The notes under the pieces: model-generated
What the model saw: the letters and a program-made list of their open reading frames with translations, nothing else
Told to the model about the DNA's origin: nothing
Database searches by the model: none
NCBI GenBank assembly: GCA_020061965.1
Contig: JAGUXG010000112.1
Location: forward strand, 1 to 14,545
Direction: 5' to 3'
Origin: a bacterium
GTDB lineage: Bacteria; UBA9089; UBA9088; JAGUXG01
Length of the DNA stretch: 14,545 nucleotides
Position numbers and translations under genes: made by a program
Part shown: positions 1-8,641 of the stretch, in pieces
Layout: every line of letters starts with the position of its first letter
How positions within the stretch are numbered: the stretch's first letter is position 1

Positions 1-366
1 AATAGAAGGTATATAAAAGATAATTTCTTGGGTAAAAAATATGGTCAATTTGATGCTGTGGTAAGTTTGGATGTCATAGAGCATATTTATCCTGAAAATG
101 AAGAGGTCTTTTTTAACACCTTATCAGACAATATGGTTCATAATGGAATTGTTATAGTCGGCACACCAAATATTGAAGCCCAACGTTTTTCAAAAGAATC
201 TGTTAGTGATGCCCATGTAAATTTATATAGCGGAGAACACCTTAAAGAAACAATGAATGCTTTCTTTCATAATGTATTTATCTTTAGCATGAATGATGAA
301 GCAATCCACACCGGTTATTGGCCTATGGCTCATTATTATGTGGCATTGGGCTGCTATAAGAAGTAA
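1..366 (+). CDS. SAM-dependent methyltransferase, C-terminal part (5' end outside window)
   Basis: The reading frame is open from the first base, so this is the last 121 codons of a longer gene; the TTG at 28 is internal, not a start. FDAVVSLDVIEHI is the post-motif I/motif II region of class I methyltransferases (methyltransferase 11/23 type), and GIVIVGTPN fits the following motif III strand. The SAM-binding glycine motif would lie upstream of the window. Such enzymes in glycan loci methylate sugars or lipid carriers; the substrate is unknown. The stop TAA shares its last A with the ATG of the next gene (TAATG), which suggests translational coupling. The fold is clear, the specific role is not. 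Confidence 0.75.
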   Translation, partial: NRRYIKDNFLGKKYGQFDAVVSLDVIEHIYPENEEVFFNTLSDNMVHNGIVIVGTPNIEAQRFSKESVSDAHVNLYSGEHLKETMNAFFHNVFIFSMNDEAIHTGYWPMAHYYVALGCYKK

Positions 367-1223
367 TGTTTTTAATTGTTGGTGCATCTGGGTTAATTGG
401 CAATAGATTATATAGCTATTTTAAAAACAAGGGATTAGATGTAAAGGGAACATATTATTCAAAGCCATTAAAAGATGGAATATGCCTTGATCTTAATGGA
501 GCAGATTTCTCAAGGATATTAGAATTGAAGAATCTAACCCATATCTTTCTTTGTGATGGAATAACCAAGATTGATGAGTGTAAGATTAATCGTAATGTAT
601 CTTATAAAGTTAATGTTGTAAATACGATTAAGCTTTTGGGAAATTTTATAAATACAGATGTTGTTCCAATCTATTTATCAACAGATATGGTATATAGTGG
701 AAATGAGAAATTCTATAGAGAGTCTGATCGGGTATCTCCTATTACAGAATATGGAAGGCAAAAGGTAGAGGTTGAAAAATATATTATGGAAGGGTTTCAT
801 AAATATATTATTCTCAGATTAACTAAGGTCTTTGATGTTAAAAGAGATGGTCAAACACTCTTCATATCCTGGTTAGACTCACTTAGTCATGGTAAAACCA
901 TCTTTTCTGCTGATGATATCTTTATCTCCCCTATTTTTATTATGGATGCTGTCTATGTTTTAGAGAAATTAGTATCTGGAAGGCACTATGGAATTTTTAA
1001 TTTAGGAGGAAAAGAGCTTTTAACAAGATATGAGTTTTCAAAGATGCTTGCAAAATTTTTTGGGTACGATTTATCACTCATTCAGAGAAGGTCTATTAAG
1101 GATTTTGGATTTGTAGAACCAAGGTCTTTGTTTAGTAGCCTTGACCCCTCAAAAACAATAGAAGCTACTGGGGTAAAATTAACAGGGCTCAAGGAGTGTT
1201 TTGAGTTGATTAATATTGGGTAA
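366..1223 (+). CDS. RmlD-like NAD(P)-dependent sugar reductase/epimerase
   Basis: This is a 285-residue short-chain dehydrogenase of the extended type, closest in layout to dTDP-4-dehydrorhamnose reductase (RmlD). The N-terminal Rossmann motif GASGLIG is at residues 6-12, STD at 105-107 and the catalytic YxxxK (YGRQK) at 129-133, matching the Ser/Thr-Tyr-Lys set of RmlD. It would reduce a keto-sugar nucleotide in the cytoplasm. No rmlABC partner is visible, so a dTDP-rhamnose role is not supported; the product may be another deoxy- or heptose-type sugar. Its ATG overlaps the previous stop by one base, and the SIS isomerase follows after 5 nt. Reductase family confident; substrate unknown. Confidence 0.8.
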   Translation: MFLIVGASGLIGNRLYSYFKNKGLDVKGTYYSKPLKDGICLDLNGADFSRILELKNLTHIFLCDGITKIDECKINRNVSYKVNVVNTIKLLGNFINTDVVPIYLSTDMVYSGNEKFYRESDRVSPITEYGRQKVEVEKYIMEGFHKYIILRLTKVFDVKRDGQTLFISWLDSLSHGKTIFSADDIFISPIFIMDAVYVLEKLVSGRHYGIFNLGGKELLTRYEFSKMLAKFFGYDLSLIQRRSIKDFGFVEPRSLFSSLDPSKTIEATGVKLTGLKECFELINIG

Positions 1224-1228
1224 AATAT

Positions 1229-1789
1229 ATGCATAAATGGTTAAATTCCTATATTGAAGAACATGTTAAGGCAGTCTTGGCCTTAAACCAGGAGGGGATT
1301 ATTAAGTTGATTGAAATGATAAAGAAAATAAGGGATGAAGGCCATCAGATCTTTATAATAGGTAATGGTGGAAGTGCAGCCTGTAGTTCGCATTTAGCAG
1401 TTGATCTTGGCAAGGGTGCATCTTTGGGGAAAGAAAAACGTTTTCGCATCTTCTCTCCTGTTGACAATGTACCCTGGTTGACAGCTATTTCAAACGACCT
1501 AAGTTATGAAGAGATATTCTCAGAACAGATAAAGAATTTTGCAGATGAAGGAGACCTTTTAATTACTATTAGCGTAAGTGGAAGCTCACCAAATCTCATA
1601 AGAGCAGTAGAAGTGGCAAGGGAGCTTGGACTTAAGACATCTGCAATAGTTGGTGATAAGAATGGAAGGCTTATTAGCATGGTAGATCATATAGTTATAA
1701 TTCCTTCAAAACACTATGGACATGTTGAGGATATACATACAATTATCTGTCATATAATAAGCTATTATTTTATAGAGAATAATATATGA
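1229..1789 (+). CDS. SIS-domain sugar-phosphate isomerase, GmhA-like
   Basis: The 186-residue protein is close to GmhA (sedoheptulose-7-phosphate isomerase, about 190 residues), which starts ADP- or GDP-heptose synthesis. The phosphate-binding GNGGSA is at residues 45-50 and the second SIS motif VSGSS at 116-120. The C-terminal helix keeps E168 and H170 in VEDIH, with H175 after it, where GmhA has its catalytic histidine. By my hand alignment from the GNGGS serine, the position of the catalytic Glu of Escherichia coli GmhA is D59 here (AVDLGKG). That variant is common in SIS proteins of glycan loci, so the substrate could differ. The stop overlaps the next gene by 4 nt (ATGA). DiaA-type regulators are a less likely alternative given the context. 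Confidence 0.75.
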   Translation: MHKWLNSYIEEHVKAVLALNQEGIIKLIEMIKKIRDEGHQIFIIGNGGSAACSSHLAVDLGKGASLGKEKRFRIFSPVDNVPWLTAISNDLSYEEIFSEQIKNFADEGDLLITISVSGSSPNLIRAVEVARELGLKTSAIVGDKNGRLISMVDHIVIIPSKHYGHVEDIHTIICHIISYYFIENNI

Positions 1790-2490
1790 AACCAACAATA
1801 TCTGCAATTATTTTTGCTCTGAATGAAGAGGATGGTATTAAACCAACCATAGAGGAACTTATCTCTGCAATTGATAATAAATTTAGTGGTTATGAGATCT
1901 TTGTATTTGATGATGGAAGTTCTGATAAAACAGGAATCATATCAGATGAGTTGTCTGCAAAAAATCCAAATATCAAGGTTATACACAATACAAAAGCTAT
2001 GGGTTTGGGTTACAATTACAGGAAAGGGGTTAAATTCGCAAAAAATGATTACATAATATGGCTTCCAGGGGATAATGTTGTGCCGAAAGAATCAATAGAA
2101 AGGGTATTAAATGAGATGGGTGAAGCAGATATTATTATTTCATATAGTATAAATCCTGATGTTAGACCTCTATTAAGACGCATAATTTCTAAAATTTTTG
2201 TTTGGGGATTAAATCTTTTATTTGGACTTAAGCTAAAATATTATAATGGGATGATGCTTTTAAGAAAGGAGGTTATTCAATCTATTTCCATATCCACAGA
2301 CAGCTTTGCCTTTCAAGCTGAAGCACTAATTAAATTGCTTAAAAGGGGATATGGTTATATAGAAGTAGGTTATAATACAAAAGAAAGGCAATATGGCAAA
2401 TCAAAGGCATTTCAACCAAAGAATATTTTTGGTGTGTTTAAGCTAATAATTGGCCTTGTCTGGATTTGCATTATCCAAAAGAAAAAATGA
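1786..2490 (+). CDS. GT2 glycosyltransferase, polyprenyl-phosphate sugar synthase-like
   Basis: This 234-residue GT-A fold protein resembles dolichyl/polyprenyl-phosphate mannosyltransferases. The nucleotide-binding FDDGSSDKT is at residues 41-49, GLGYNYRKG in the middle, and GDN at 95-97 lies where the metal-binding DxD motif is expected. The last 20 or so residues (FKLIIGLVWICII) are hydrophobic and could dip into the membrane. It would transfer a sugar from a nucleotide to a polyprenyl phosphate at the cytoplasmic face, giving the donor used by GT39/GT-C enzymes such as the next gene. It overlaps the SIS gene by 4 nt and the GT39 gene by 4 nt. Donor sugar unknown. Confidence 0.8.
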   Translation: MKPTISAIIFALNEEDGIKPTIEELISAIDNKFSGYEIFVFDDGSSDKTGIISDELSAKNPNIKVIHNTKAMGLGYNYRKGVKFAKNDYIIWLPGDNVVPKESIERVLNEMGEADIIISYSINPDVRPLLRRIISKIFVWGLNLLFGLKLKYYNGMMLLRKEVIQSISISTDSFAFQAEALIKLLKRGYGYIEVGYNTKERQYGKSKAFQPKNIFGVFKLIIGLVWICIIQKKK

Positions 2491-3653
2491 AAGATAGAAC
2501 ATACAACCTTCTTTTTTTGGCAGTAGCCCTTATCTCCTTTTTTCTTGTTTTTCAAAGCATAGATTCTGTTAAATTCTATCCACAGGCAGATGAAGGTTAT
2601 TACTTTGGATATGCCTCATATATAGCAGAGAAAGGGTTTTCTGGCTTCTCATTTTTATGCAAGGAGTATATAAAAAATAAAGAAGGGTGGCTACAGGGGC
2701 CAGACCCTCTCAGGATTGGAAGTATCTTTTTGGGTGCTTTATTTGTAAAGATATTTGGGGTTAATTTTTTAAGCCTTTCTTATCTCTCTTTGCTCTCCTT
2801 CTTTTTTCTTTTGCTCTTTTGGTTTTATTTTATTTCAAAATACTTTGATAAAAAAATAGCATTTTTCTCTGGAGTTCTCCTTGCATTTTCTCCATTGGAT
2901 ATGGGAATTGCACAAAGGGCATTGATAGATAGCACAACCTCTTTATTTTCTATATTATCCATCTTTCTATTCTTTGATTATTTGGAAAAAAGGGGTAAGA
3001 TAAGATATATAACATTTATCCTTGTCTACTCTTATGCTATATTGGTTAAGCAGATTTCTCTCTTTTTGGTATCTCCTTTTTTTCTCTATCTTTGTATTCG
3101 CTTTTTTCAATCTCGTATCTTTAGATTAAGAGAGCTCTTTTTGCTTATCATTCCTCCTCTAATTGTTTTGGTAGTATGGATAATAAGCGTGGGTTTATTT
3201 TGTACTATAGAGATTATAAAGATTTATCTTTTCTATCCAAATCCAAATCCATCATATGGAATTCTTTTCTGCTCGGGGCCATGGTTTAAGCCAATTCTTG
3301 ACTTTCTCCTTGTCTCCCCAATTGTAACCATTCTTTTCATTGGTTATATCTTCTCTTTCAAGTTCAAGAAGGAGGAGGTCTATTTTTTAATAATAACAAT
3401 CAGCTCCATTTTTCTATTTTATTTCTTCCAAAAAATAATAAGATATGTGATGTTTTTAGATGGGCCAATAAGGCTTGGTTCTATTTTGATGCTTAACAGA
3501 ATTTTTGAAGGAAAACTATCTTTTTTACTATGGATTATAATAGTTGTGATAGGGATTTTAGATCTTCTTTCTTTCTTTCATCTTTTTGTCCGAGGCGGAA
3601 TTTACGACCCTGTAAGCTTTTGGCTCCTTAAAATTTGGCATATTATCCCTTAA
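2487..3653 (+). CDS. GT39/ArnT-like membrane glycosyltransferase
   Basis: This very hydrophobic protein of 388 residues has roughly nine or more membrane segments. The first periplasmic loop carries the acidic pair in QADEGYY at residues 33-39, with D35-E36 where GT-C enzymes of the PMT/ArnT family keep their metal- and lipid-binding acids. These enzymes move a sugar from polyprenyl phosphate to an acceptor on the outer face of the membrane. I take the ATG at 2487, which overlaps the GT2 stop as ATGA, over the in-frame TTG at 2466. It is shorter than ArnT (about 550 residues) and lacks a large C-terminal periplasmic domain. Acceptor unknown: lipid A, another lipid or a glycan chain. Confidence 0.7.
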   Translation: MKDRTYNLLFLAVALISFFLVFQSIDSVKFYPQADEGYYFGYASYIAEKGFSGFSFLCKEYIKNKEGWLQGPDPLRIGSIFLGALFVKIFGVNFLSLSYLSLLSFFFLLLFWFYFISKYFDKKIAFFSGVLLAFSPLDMGIAQRALIDSTTSLFSILSIFLFFDYLEKRGKIRYITFILVYSYAILVKQISLFLVSPFFLYLCIRFFQSRIFRLRELFLLIIPPLIVLVVWIISVGLFCTIEIIKIYLFYPNPNPSYGILFCSGPWFKPILDFLLVSPIVTILFIGYIFSFKFKKEEVYFLIITISSIFLFYFFQKIIRYVMFLDGPIRLGSILMLNRIFEGKLSFLLWIIIVVIGILDLLSFFHLFVRGGIYDPVSFWLLKIWHIIP

Positions 3654-3689
3654 TTGCGATCATATACCATATTTACTACAGATTTTTTG

Positions 3690-5948
3690 ATGAAAAGATA
3701 TAAGCCACTCCTTGTATTGATTGGAGTAACCCTACTCTTTTCTTCAGAGTTCCTATTTACTAACAGAACCTTTGTCTATCGCGATATCTATATGCTCATC
3801 TATCCGATGAAGATATTTGCTCTATCTTGTATCAAAGATGGCTTCCTCCCCTTCTGGAATCCGTATATTATTTGCGGTGCGCCATTTTTGGCTCAGGTTC
3901 ACCACCAGACTCTATATCCTTTATCAATATTGGTCTATTTCCTTCCCTTTGCCTTTGGGATAGACCTCTTTGTCTCGTTACATATATTCTTAGCTGGTGT
4001 ATTTTTCTATCTCTTAATGAGGGAGAATGAGCTTGATCCTGTTTCATCATTATTTGCCTCTCTGTCCTATGCCTTTAGCGGAATATTCCTCTCTACAGGA
4101 AATACCATTATAACCCTGTCAACTGCCACATGGACACCCATTCTTCTTCTTTTCTATCTCAGGTCTTTGCGAAGAGAGAGTATAAAATATGCCCTTCTTT
4201 CTGGTATGATAATTGCTATTCAATTTTTGAGCGGAACACCAGACTATCTCTGTCTTGATCTAATCCTCCTCTTTCTACTCACGATGAGCTGGACGATTCA
4301 TAAAAAGGGCTATTTTCCAATAAAATCTTTTATGGTGGTCGGGCTTTCAGGAATAGGTCTTTCGTTATTTCAGCTACTTCCTTTCCTTGAGTTTGTGTTT
4401 CTTTCAGATAGGATGGGAGGGCTTTCCTTCCCTGTAGTCTCTATGTGGTCCTTGGAGCTATATGAGATTCTTTGTATCTTTATTCCACTTGGCACAAGCC
4501 TACCTTCTGAGGGGTATATCTTTCCATACATTGGTCAGAAGATGACCACATCCCTTTACATAGGCATACTGCCTCTAATAATTGTCATATCTACACCTTT
4601 TTGGAAAGATAGGAGATTTCTCTGGTTTTGGACAGGAATAACAATCTTCTCCCTTTGCCTTGCTGCAGGAAAACACCTACCCGTCTACTCTTTCTTCTAT
4701 AAATATCTACCTGGTTTTTCAATGTTCCGAAACCCAGTGAAGGCTATGCATCTCTTCTCTTTATCGGCAAGCATATTGGCTGGTTTCTCATTCAACAAGC
4801 TCTTCTCTAAGGATATAACTAAAAGACTCATCCTATTCTCTTTTCTCTATATCTTTCTTTATCTCCTCTTTGACTACACAAATATCTCATTTGAAATAGG
4901 AAGTAGGCTCAAGCTTTATTTGTCGCGCTGGGCAACATTAGAAGAAGCATTCCTCTGGAAGCACTTTATTGCTCTTAATTGCTTAAAGGTCTCAATAATC
5001 CTTTTGGGATATTCTCTTCTAATCTATCTCATTTGTAAGGGCAAGATAGAAAGGACTTTTGGTTTGTCTTGCATCATTATTCTTACTATATTTGACCTCT
5101 CTACCTTTAATGGCAGGTTGAACTATCTGATAAATGAAGATTTTTATAGAGATAAGCCCAAGATAGCGAGAAACCTTTCAAATGGTAGATTTCTCGGAGA
5201 TTTAACCGAAAAGATGGTTAGGTATATGGGAGCATCGACTTACGAAGATTTTATCTTAAGCAAAGAAGTCTTGTATGGAAATATGGGAATGGTATTTGGA
5301 CTTTATAATGCAGGAGGATATGAAGGGATATACCTCAAGGATTTTATGTTTCTGGCAGAAAATGTACCAAGTAAGGTATTGATAAAGATTATGGATGTCC
5401 AGAACATTCTCTATTATGAAGATGGGAAGGTTATCTCCAATAAAAATCTTGATTCGCTTCCAAGAGCATTTTTTGTGAAGGAAAAAATGGTTCTGGATAG
5501 AAAGGGTATATTGGAATATATGAAGAGTCCATCCTTTTGTCCAGAAAAAGAGGTGATATTGGAGGAAGAACCAAAGGAGATGAAAAATGTAAAATGTAAA
5601 ATGAAAAATATAAAATGTAAAATTACTGAGTATGAGCCGAATAGAGTGGTGATTGATGTTGATGTGCCATCTAATGGATTCTTATTCTTGAGTGATACAT
5701 ACTATCCTGGATGGAAGGCTTATGTTGATGGCAAGGAGACTAAAATATACAAAGCAAACTACTGCTTCAGGGCTGTTCAAGTTGAAAAAGGAAGGCATAA
5801 AGTAGAATTCTCCTATCTTCCAGGCGTATTTATTATTGGCTTGATTGGAACAGTGATTTCTATTGTTATTATATTGCTATTCATAATCCTACCGAACAAA
5901 ACCAAGCTCCATCTTCTTTCCAAAGATCCTGATGATGGCATCCCTTAG
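3690..5948 (+). CDS. YfhO-family polytopic membrane protein (putative GT-C glycosyltransferase)
   Basis: The protein of 752 residues has about a dozen hydrophobic segments followed by a soluble C-terminal part and a last membrane helix. Near the N-terminus, VYRDIYMLIYP holds an Asp at the usual GT-C loop position. The C-terminal DTYYPGWKAYVDG, then FRAVQVEKGRHKVEFSY, is the signature of the YfhO family, linked in Bacillus and Listeria to glycosylation of teichoic acids. I prefer the ATG at 3690; the frame also allows a TTG at 3654 straight after the previous stop. Neither has a clear ribosome binding site. Odd points: an in-frame heptamer-repeat insert at 5584-5625, and a 3' end running 60 nt into convergent recG. 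Confidence 0.75.
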   Translation: MKRYKPLLVLIGVTLLFSSEFLFTNRTFVYRDIYMLIYPMKIFALSCIKDGFLPFWNPYIICGAPFLAQVHHQTLYPLSILVYFLPFAFGIDLFVSLHIFLAGVFFYLLMRENELDPVSSLFASLSYAFSGIFLSTGNTIITLSTATWTPILLLFYLRSLRRESIKYALLSGMIIAIQFLSGTPDYLCLDLILLFLLTMSWTIHKKGYFPIKSFMVVGLSGIGLSLFQLLPFLEFVFLSDRMGGLSFPVVSMWSLELYEILCIFIPLGTSLPSEGYIFPYIGQKMTTSLYIGILPLIIVISTPFWKDRRFLWFWTGITIFSLCLAAGKHLPVYSFFYKYLPGFSMFRNPVKAMHLFSLSASILAGFSFNKLFSKDITKRLILFSFLYIFLYLLFDYTNISFEIGSRLKLYLSRWATLEEAFLWKHFIALNCLKVSIILLGYSLLIYLICKGKIERTFGLSCIIILTIFDLSTFNGRLNYLINEDFYRDKPKIARNLSNGRFLGDLTEKMVRYMGASTYEDFILSKEVLYGNMGMVFGLYNAGGYEGIYLKDFMFLAENVPSKVLIKIMDVQNILYYEDGKVISNKNLDSLPRAFFVKEKMVLDRKGILEYMKSPSFCPEKEVILEEEPKEMKNVKCKMKNIKCKITEYEPNRVVIDVDVPSNGFLFLSDTYYPGWKAYVDGKETKIYKANYCFRAVQVEKGRHKVEFSYLPGVFIIGLIGTVISIVIILLFIILPNKTKLHLLSKDPDDGIP
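5584..5625 (+). repeat. Six tandem 7-nt units (AAAATGT type) inside the yfhO-like gene
   Basis: Units in order are AAAATGT, AAAATGT, AAAATGA, AAAATAT, AAAATGT, AAAATTA. Because 3 x 7 = 21 nt, the translation is a duplicated 7-residue peptide, KNVKCKM then KNIKCKI. It sits in the linker before the soluble C-terminal domain, so the frame is kept. Confidence 0.85.
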
Positions 5949-7988
5949 TAGAAGATGAGCCTCTTCGTTCAAGAGAGGGTCATTTGCAACTAATGCTGCT
6001 GCACAATCCCTTGCCTTAAGGAGTAACCTTGTATCCCAGATGATGTTTGCCAATTTAAGCTCAGAAAGTCCGTGTTGTCGTAAGCCAAATAGCTCACCTG
6101 CACCTCGTAGTTTCAGGTCATACTCAGCCAGCTCAAAACCATTGGTTATGTTCTTGATTGCCTGAATCCTCTCTACAGATACCCTGTCTTTCTCTTCTGT
6201 ATCCACCTTAATTTCAAGCTGGGCTGAAGCGGCTATCTTCTCCTTAGTGATAAGGATACAGTAAGAGTCAAGTGAGCCCCTGCCTATCCTTCCCCTGAGC
6301 TGATGCAGCCCAGAAAGCCCGAATTTTTCTGCATCCTCTATGACCATAATTGTTGCTTGGCTTACATCTATGCCTACCTCTATGACTGTGGTGCTGACAA
6401 GTATCTTTATCTCGCCTTGAGCAAATTTTTGCATCATCTCTTCCTTCTCCTCAGGTTTAAGCTTTCCGTGCAGAAGTCCTACAGGGATTTCAGGAAATTC
6501 CAAGACAATCTTCTCAAAGTGTTTTATGGCTGACTTATAATCTCGTTCCTGCGACTCCTCTATGGCTGGATAGACAAAATAGGCTTGACGGCCCTTCTTA
6601 ATCTCATCTTTGATAAATGAGTATATTTTGGGCAGGCTTTTGTCTGACCGAACTGCCGTGATTATTCTACCCCTGCCCTTTGGAAACTCATTCAATGTAG
6701 ATACATCCATATCGCCGTAGAGGGTGATAGAGAGAGTCCTTGGGATTGGTGTAGCAGTCATAATCAGTAAATCCGAGTGGCCATTTGCCTTCTCCAGAAG
6801 CTTCTGCCTCTGGCTTACACCAAACTTATGTTGTTCATCAATGATGCACAAGGCTAAGTTTGAAAACTGGACATCTTCGCTTATCAGGGAGTGTGTTCCA
6901 ATCACCACCTGTATTTGTCCATTGGCAATAAGCTTCTTTGCCTTTTTCTGTACCGATACAGGCAATCCACCCCTTAATATTCCAACCTCAATTCCAAGTG
7001 GAGCAAGCCATCTCTTAGCTACAATATAATGCTGGTCTGCCAAGATTTCAGTCGGTGCCATTATTGCCACCTGAAAGCCTGAGCTGGCTACCTTAAAGCC
7101 TGCCCATAATGCCACTACAGTCTTTCCTGAGCCGACATCTCCATGGAGGAGCCTGTTCATTGGATGCGGCGATGATAAGTCTTTTTCTATCTCAGATATA
7201 ACCCTCTCTTGAGATTTGGTCAGGCTGAAGGGAAGGGATTCTACGAATTTTGAGCAATCTTTTTTGGAATATAGTCTATTTTTGTGGATAATCTTTGTTC
7301 GCTGCCTGTTTATCTGGAGGGCTACCTGCAAGAAAAATAGTTCGGTAAAGACAATCCTCTCTCTGGCTTCCTTTCTCTTTTTCCAGTTAAGCGGAAAATG
7401 GATATTGCTGATAGCTTCGGATAGGCTTGTAAGTTTCATTTGCTCGGCAATCTCTCTCGGTATGGAATCCTCCAGCTTCTCCTTGTAAAAATCAATAGCT
7501 TGTTCTATTATCTTTCTGAATAGTCTTTGGCCAAACCTGCCGAACTCTACTGAAAGCCTGTATAAAGGGACAATCTTAAGGTGTGAATCAGCTTCTTCTT
7601 TCAAGGCCTCATACTCAAAGTTTGAGAAGAATATCTTGCCTCCCATCCTCTTTGCCTTTCCAGTCACAATCACTTTTGTCCCTAAGGGCAGGAGCTTGGC
7701 TGGATCTGGCCCAAAAAACATAAGATTTGCGCTGCCCCTTCCATCGGAAATGATGGCTCTCTTCACCTTTCCAAACCTTATGTGCCGCATCACTTGACCG
7801 GCGATTGTCTCCCTGCCTTTTCCCCTGAGAGCAGATATTGGGGTAAGTTTGCTTCTATCTTGATAGCCTCTGGGATAATAGGTGAGGAGGTCAGAGATGG
7901 TATAGATAGAAAGGCTCGCCAAAAGCGACTCCCTCTTCTTCCCTATCATTGGCAGGAGAGAGACAGGTGTGTTAAGGTTGAGTATCAT
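5889..7988 (-). CDS. recG: ATP-dependent DNA helicase RecG
   Basis: RecG reverses stalled replication forks and processes branched DNA in recombination. The 699 residues match the family length (693 in Escherichia coli). In order: an N-terminal helical and wedge (OB-fold) region at about 1-250; Walker A GDVGSGKT at 283-290; motif II DEQH at 384-387, followed by KFGV as usual for RecG; TATPIPRT at 411-418; VSTTVIEVGIDV at 531-542; QLRGRIGRG at 563-571; and the RecG-specific tail LRGAGELFGLRQHG. The ATG shares one base with the stop of the AbiEii-like gene (TAATG), with no ribosome binding site, so coupling is likely. The 3' end overlaps the convergent yfhO-like gene by 60 nt. Confidence 0.97.
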   Translation of the reverse strand: MILNLNTPVSLLPMIGKKRESLLASLSIYTISDLLTYYPRGYQDRSKLTPISALRGKGRETIAGQVMRHIRFGKVKRAIISDGRGSANLMFFGPDPAKLLPLGTKVIVTGKAKRMGGKIFFSNFEYEALKEEADSHLKIVPLYRLSVEFGRFGQRLFRKIIEQAIDFYKEKLEDSIPREIAEQMKLTSLSEAISNIHFPLNWKKRKEARERIVFTELFFLQVALQINRQRTKIIHKNRLYSKKDCSKFVESLPFSLTKSQERVISEIEKDLSSPHPMNRLLHGDVGSGKTVVALWAGFKVASSGFQVAIMAPTEILADQHYIVAKRWLAPLGIEVGILRGGLPVSVQKKAKKLIANGQIQVVIGTHSLISEDVQFSNLALCIIDEQHKFGVSQRQKLLEKANGHSDLLIMTATPIPRTLSITLYGDMDVSTLNEFPKGRGRIITAVRSDKSLPKIYSFIKDEIKKGRQAYFVYPAIEESQERDYKSAIKHFEKIVLEFPEIPVGLLHGKLKPEEKEEMMQKFAQGEIKILVSTTVIEVGIDVSQATIMVIEDAEKFGLSGLHQLRGRIGRGSLDSYCILITKEKIAASAQLEIKVDTEEKDRVSVERIQAIKNITNGFELAEYDLKLRGAGELFGLRQHGLSELKLANIIWDTRLLLKARDCAAALVANDPLLNEEAHLLLRDAIIRIFGKKMELGFVR

Positions 7989-8641
7989 TACATTAAATTA
8001 TAAAGGCTGTTTTTGTTGGGTATAATTGATAGTCTTCTTACCTCGTTCTCAAAATACCTTTTTACCTCTTCCCATTGGACTTCCTTTAACATTTTTGGCA
8101 TTTCATCAGGTTCAGCATCTTCAAAATAGACAAGGCTTTTCATAATATGTATTATCGTCGTAGCTAAATTTTTATATTTTTTATCATAAAGATGAATAGA
8201 TTCTTTTAGAGATACTACCTCTTTGCAAATGAAATAAAGATCCACAAAGTCTCTTTTAGTCCCTCTGGAGGCAATAGTCGCAATCTTCATGGCGGCAATA
8301 TCAGGGACATCCACAACATTAATCATTCCAAATCTCTTTGTAGGGCAGAGAAGGGGATATTGGTAGTAAAATATGCTAAATCGGACATCTTCAAATTTAC
8401 CAAGGATTGTTCTCCATGCAATCTGTTCCAATTGGAAACTCGATATTTTTTTTATTACAGGTAAAAGCCTTTTTTCATCAAACTCCTCTTTAGTAAAGAA
8501 ATCCAGGTCATAGGATATCCGATGTCCAAGTTGAAGTGCCAGAGCAGTACCCCCAGCCAAATAAGCCTTTTGAATAATTTCGCTCTTTTCTAATAAGGCC
8601 AGAACTGCTTTTGTGTTTCCCGGAAGGACTTGTTCAAACAC
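7988..8641 (-). CDS. AbiEii/AbiGii-type nucleotidyltransferase (toxin family)
   Basis: The 217-residue protein carries the DUF1814/AbiEii pattern. LAGGTALALQLGHR at about 28-41 is followed by SYDLDFF, giving catalytic D45 and D47; DIAAMKIATIASRG at 114-127 and KRDFVDLYFI at 129-138 supply the conserved Lys, Arg and Asp. Family members such as AbiEii and the mycobacterial MenT toxins add nucleotides to RNA targets; some homologues are harmless accessory proteins. The start is GTG, chosen because AGGAGG lies 7 nt upstream at 8649-8654, inside the 3' end of the DUF6922-like gene; the two genes overlap by 52 nt. No AbiEi-type winged-helix antitoxin is present. Its last codons also hold a copy of the ATTATACCCAA repeat core. 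Confidence 0.85.
   Translation of the reverse strand: MFEQVLPGNTKAVLALLEKSEIIQKAYLAGGTALALQLGHRISYDLDFFTKEEFDEKRLLPVIKKISSFQLEQIAWRTILGKFEDVRFSIFYYQYPLLCPTKRFGMINVVDVPDIAAMKIATIASRGTKRDFVDLYFICKEVVSLKESIHLYDKKYKNLATTIIHIMKSLVYFEDAEPDEMPKMLKEVQWEEVKRYFENEVRRLSIIPNKNSLYNLM

Noticed and set aside
3654..3689. TTG start at 3654 for the yfhO-like gene
   Set aside because: It begins directly after the previous stop without a ribosome binding site, and the ATG at 3690 gives a normal N-terminal charged-then-hydrophobic segment. The TTG cannot be fully excluded.
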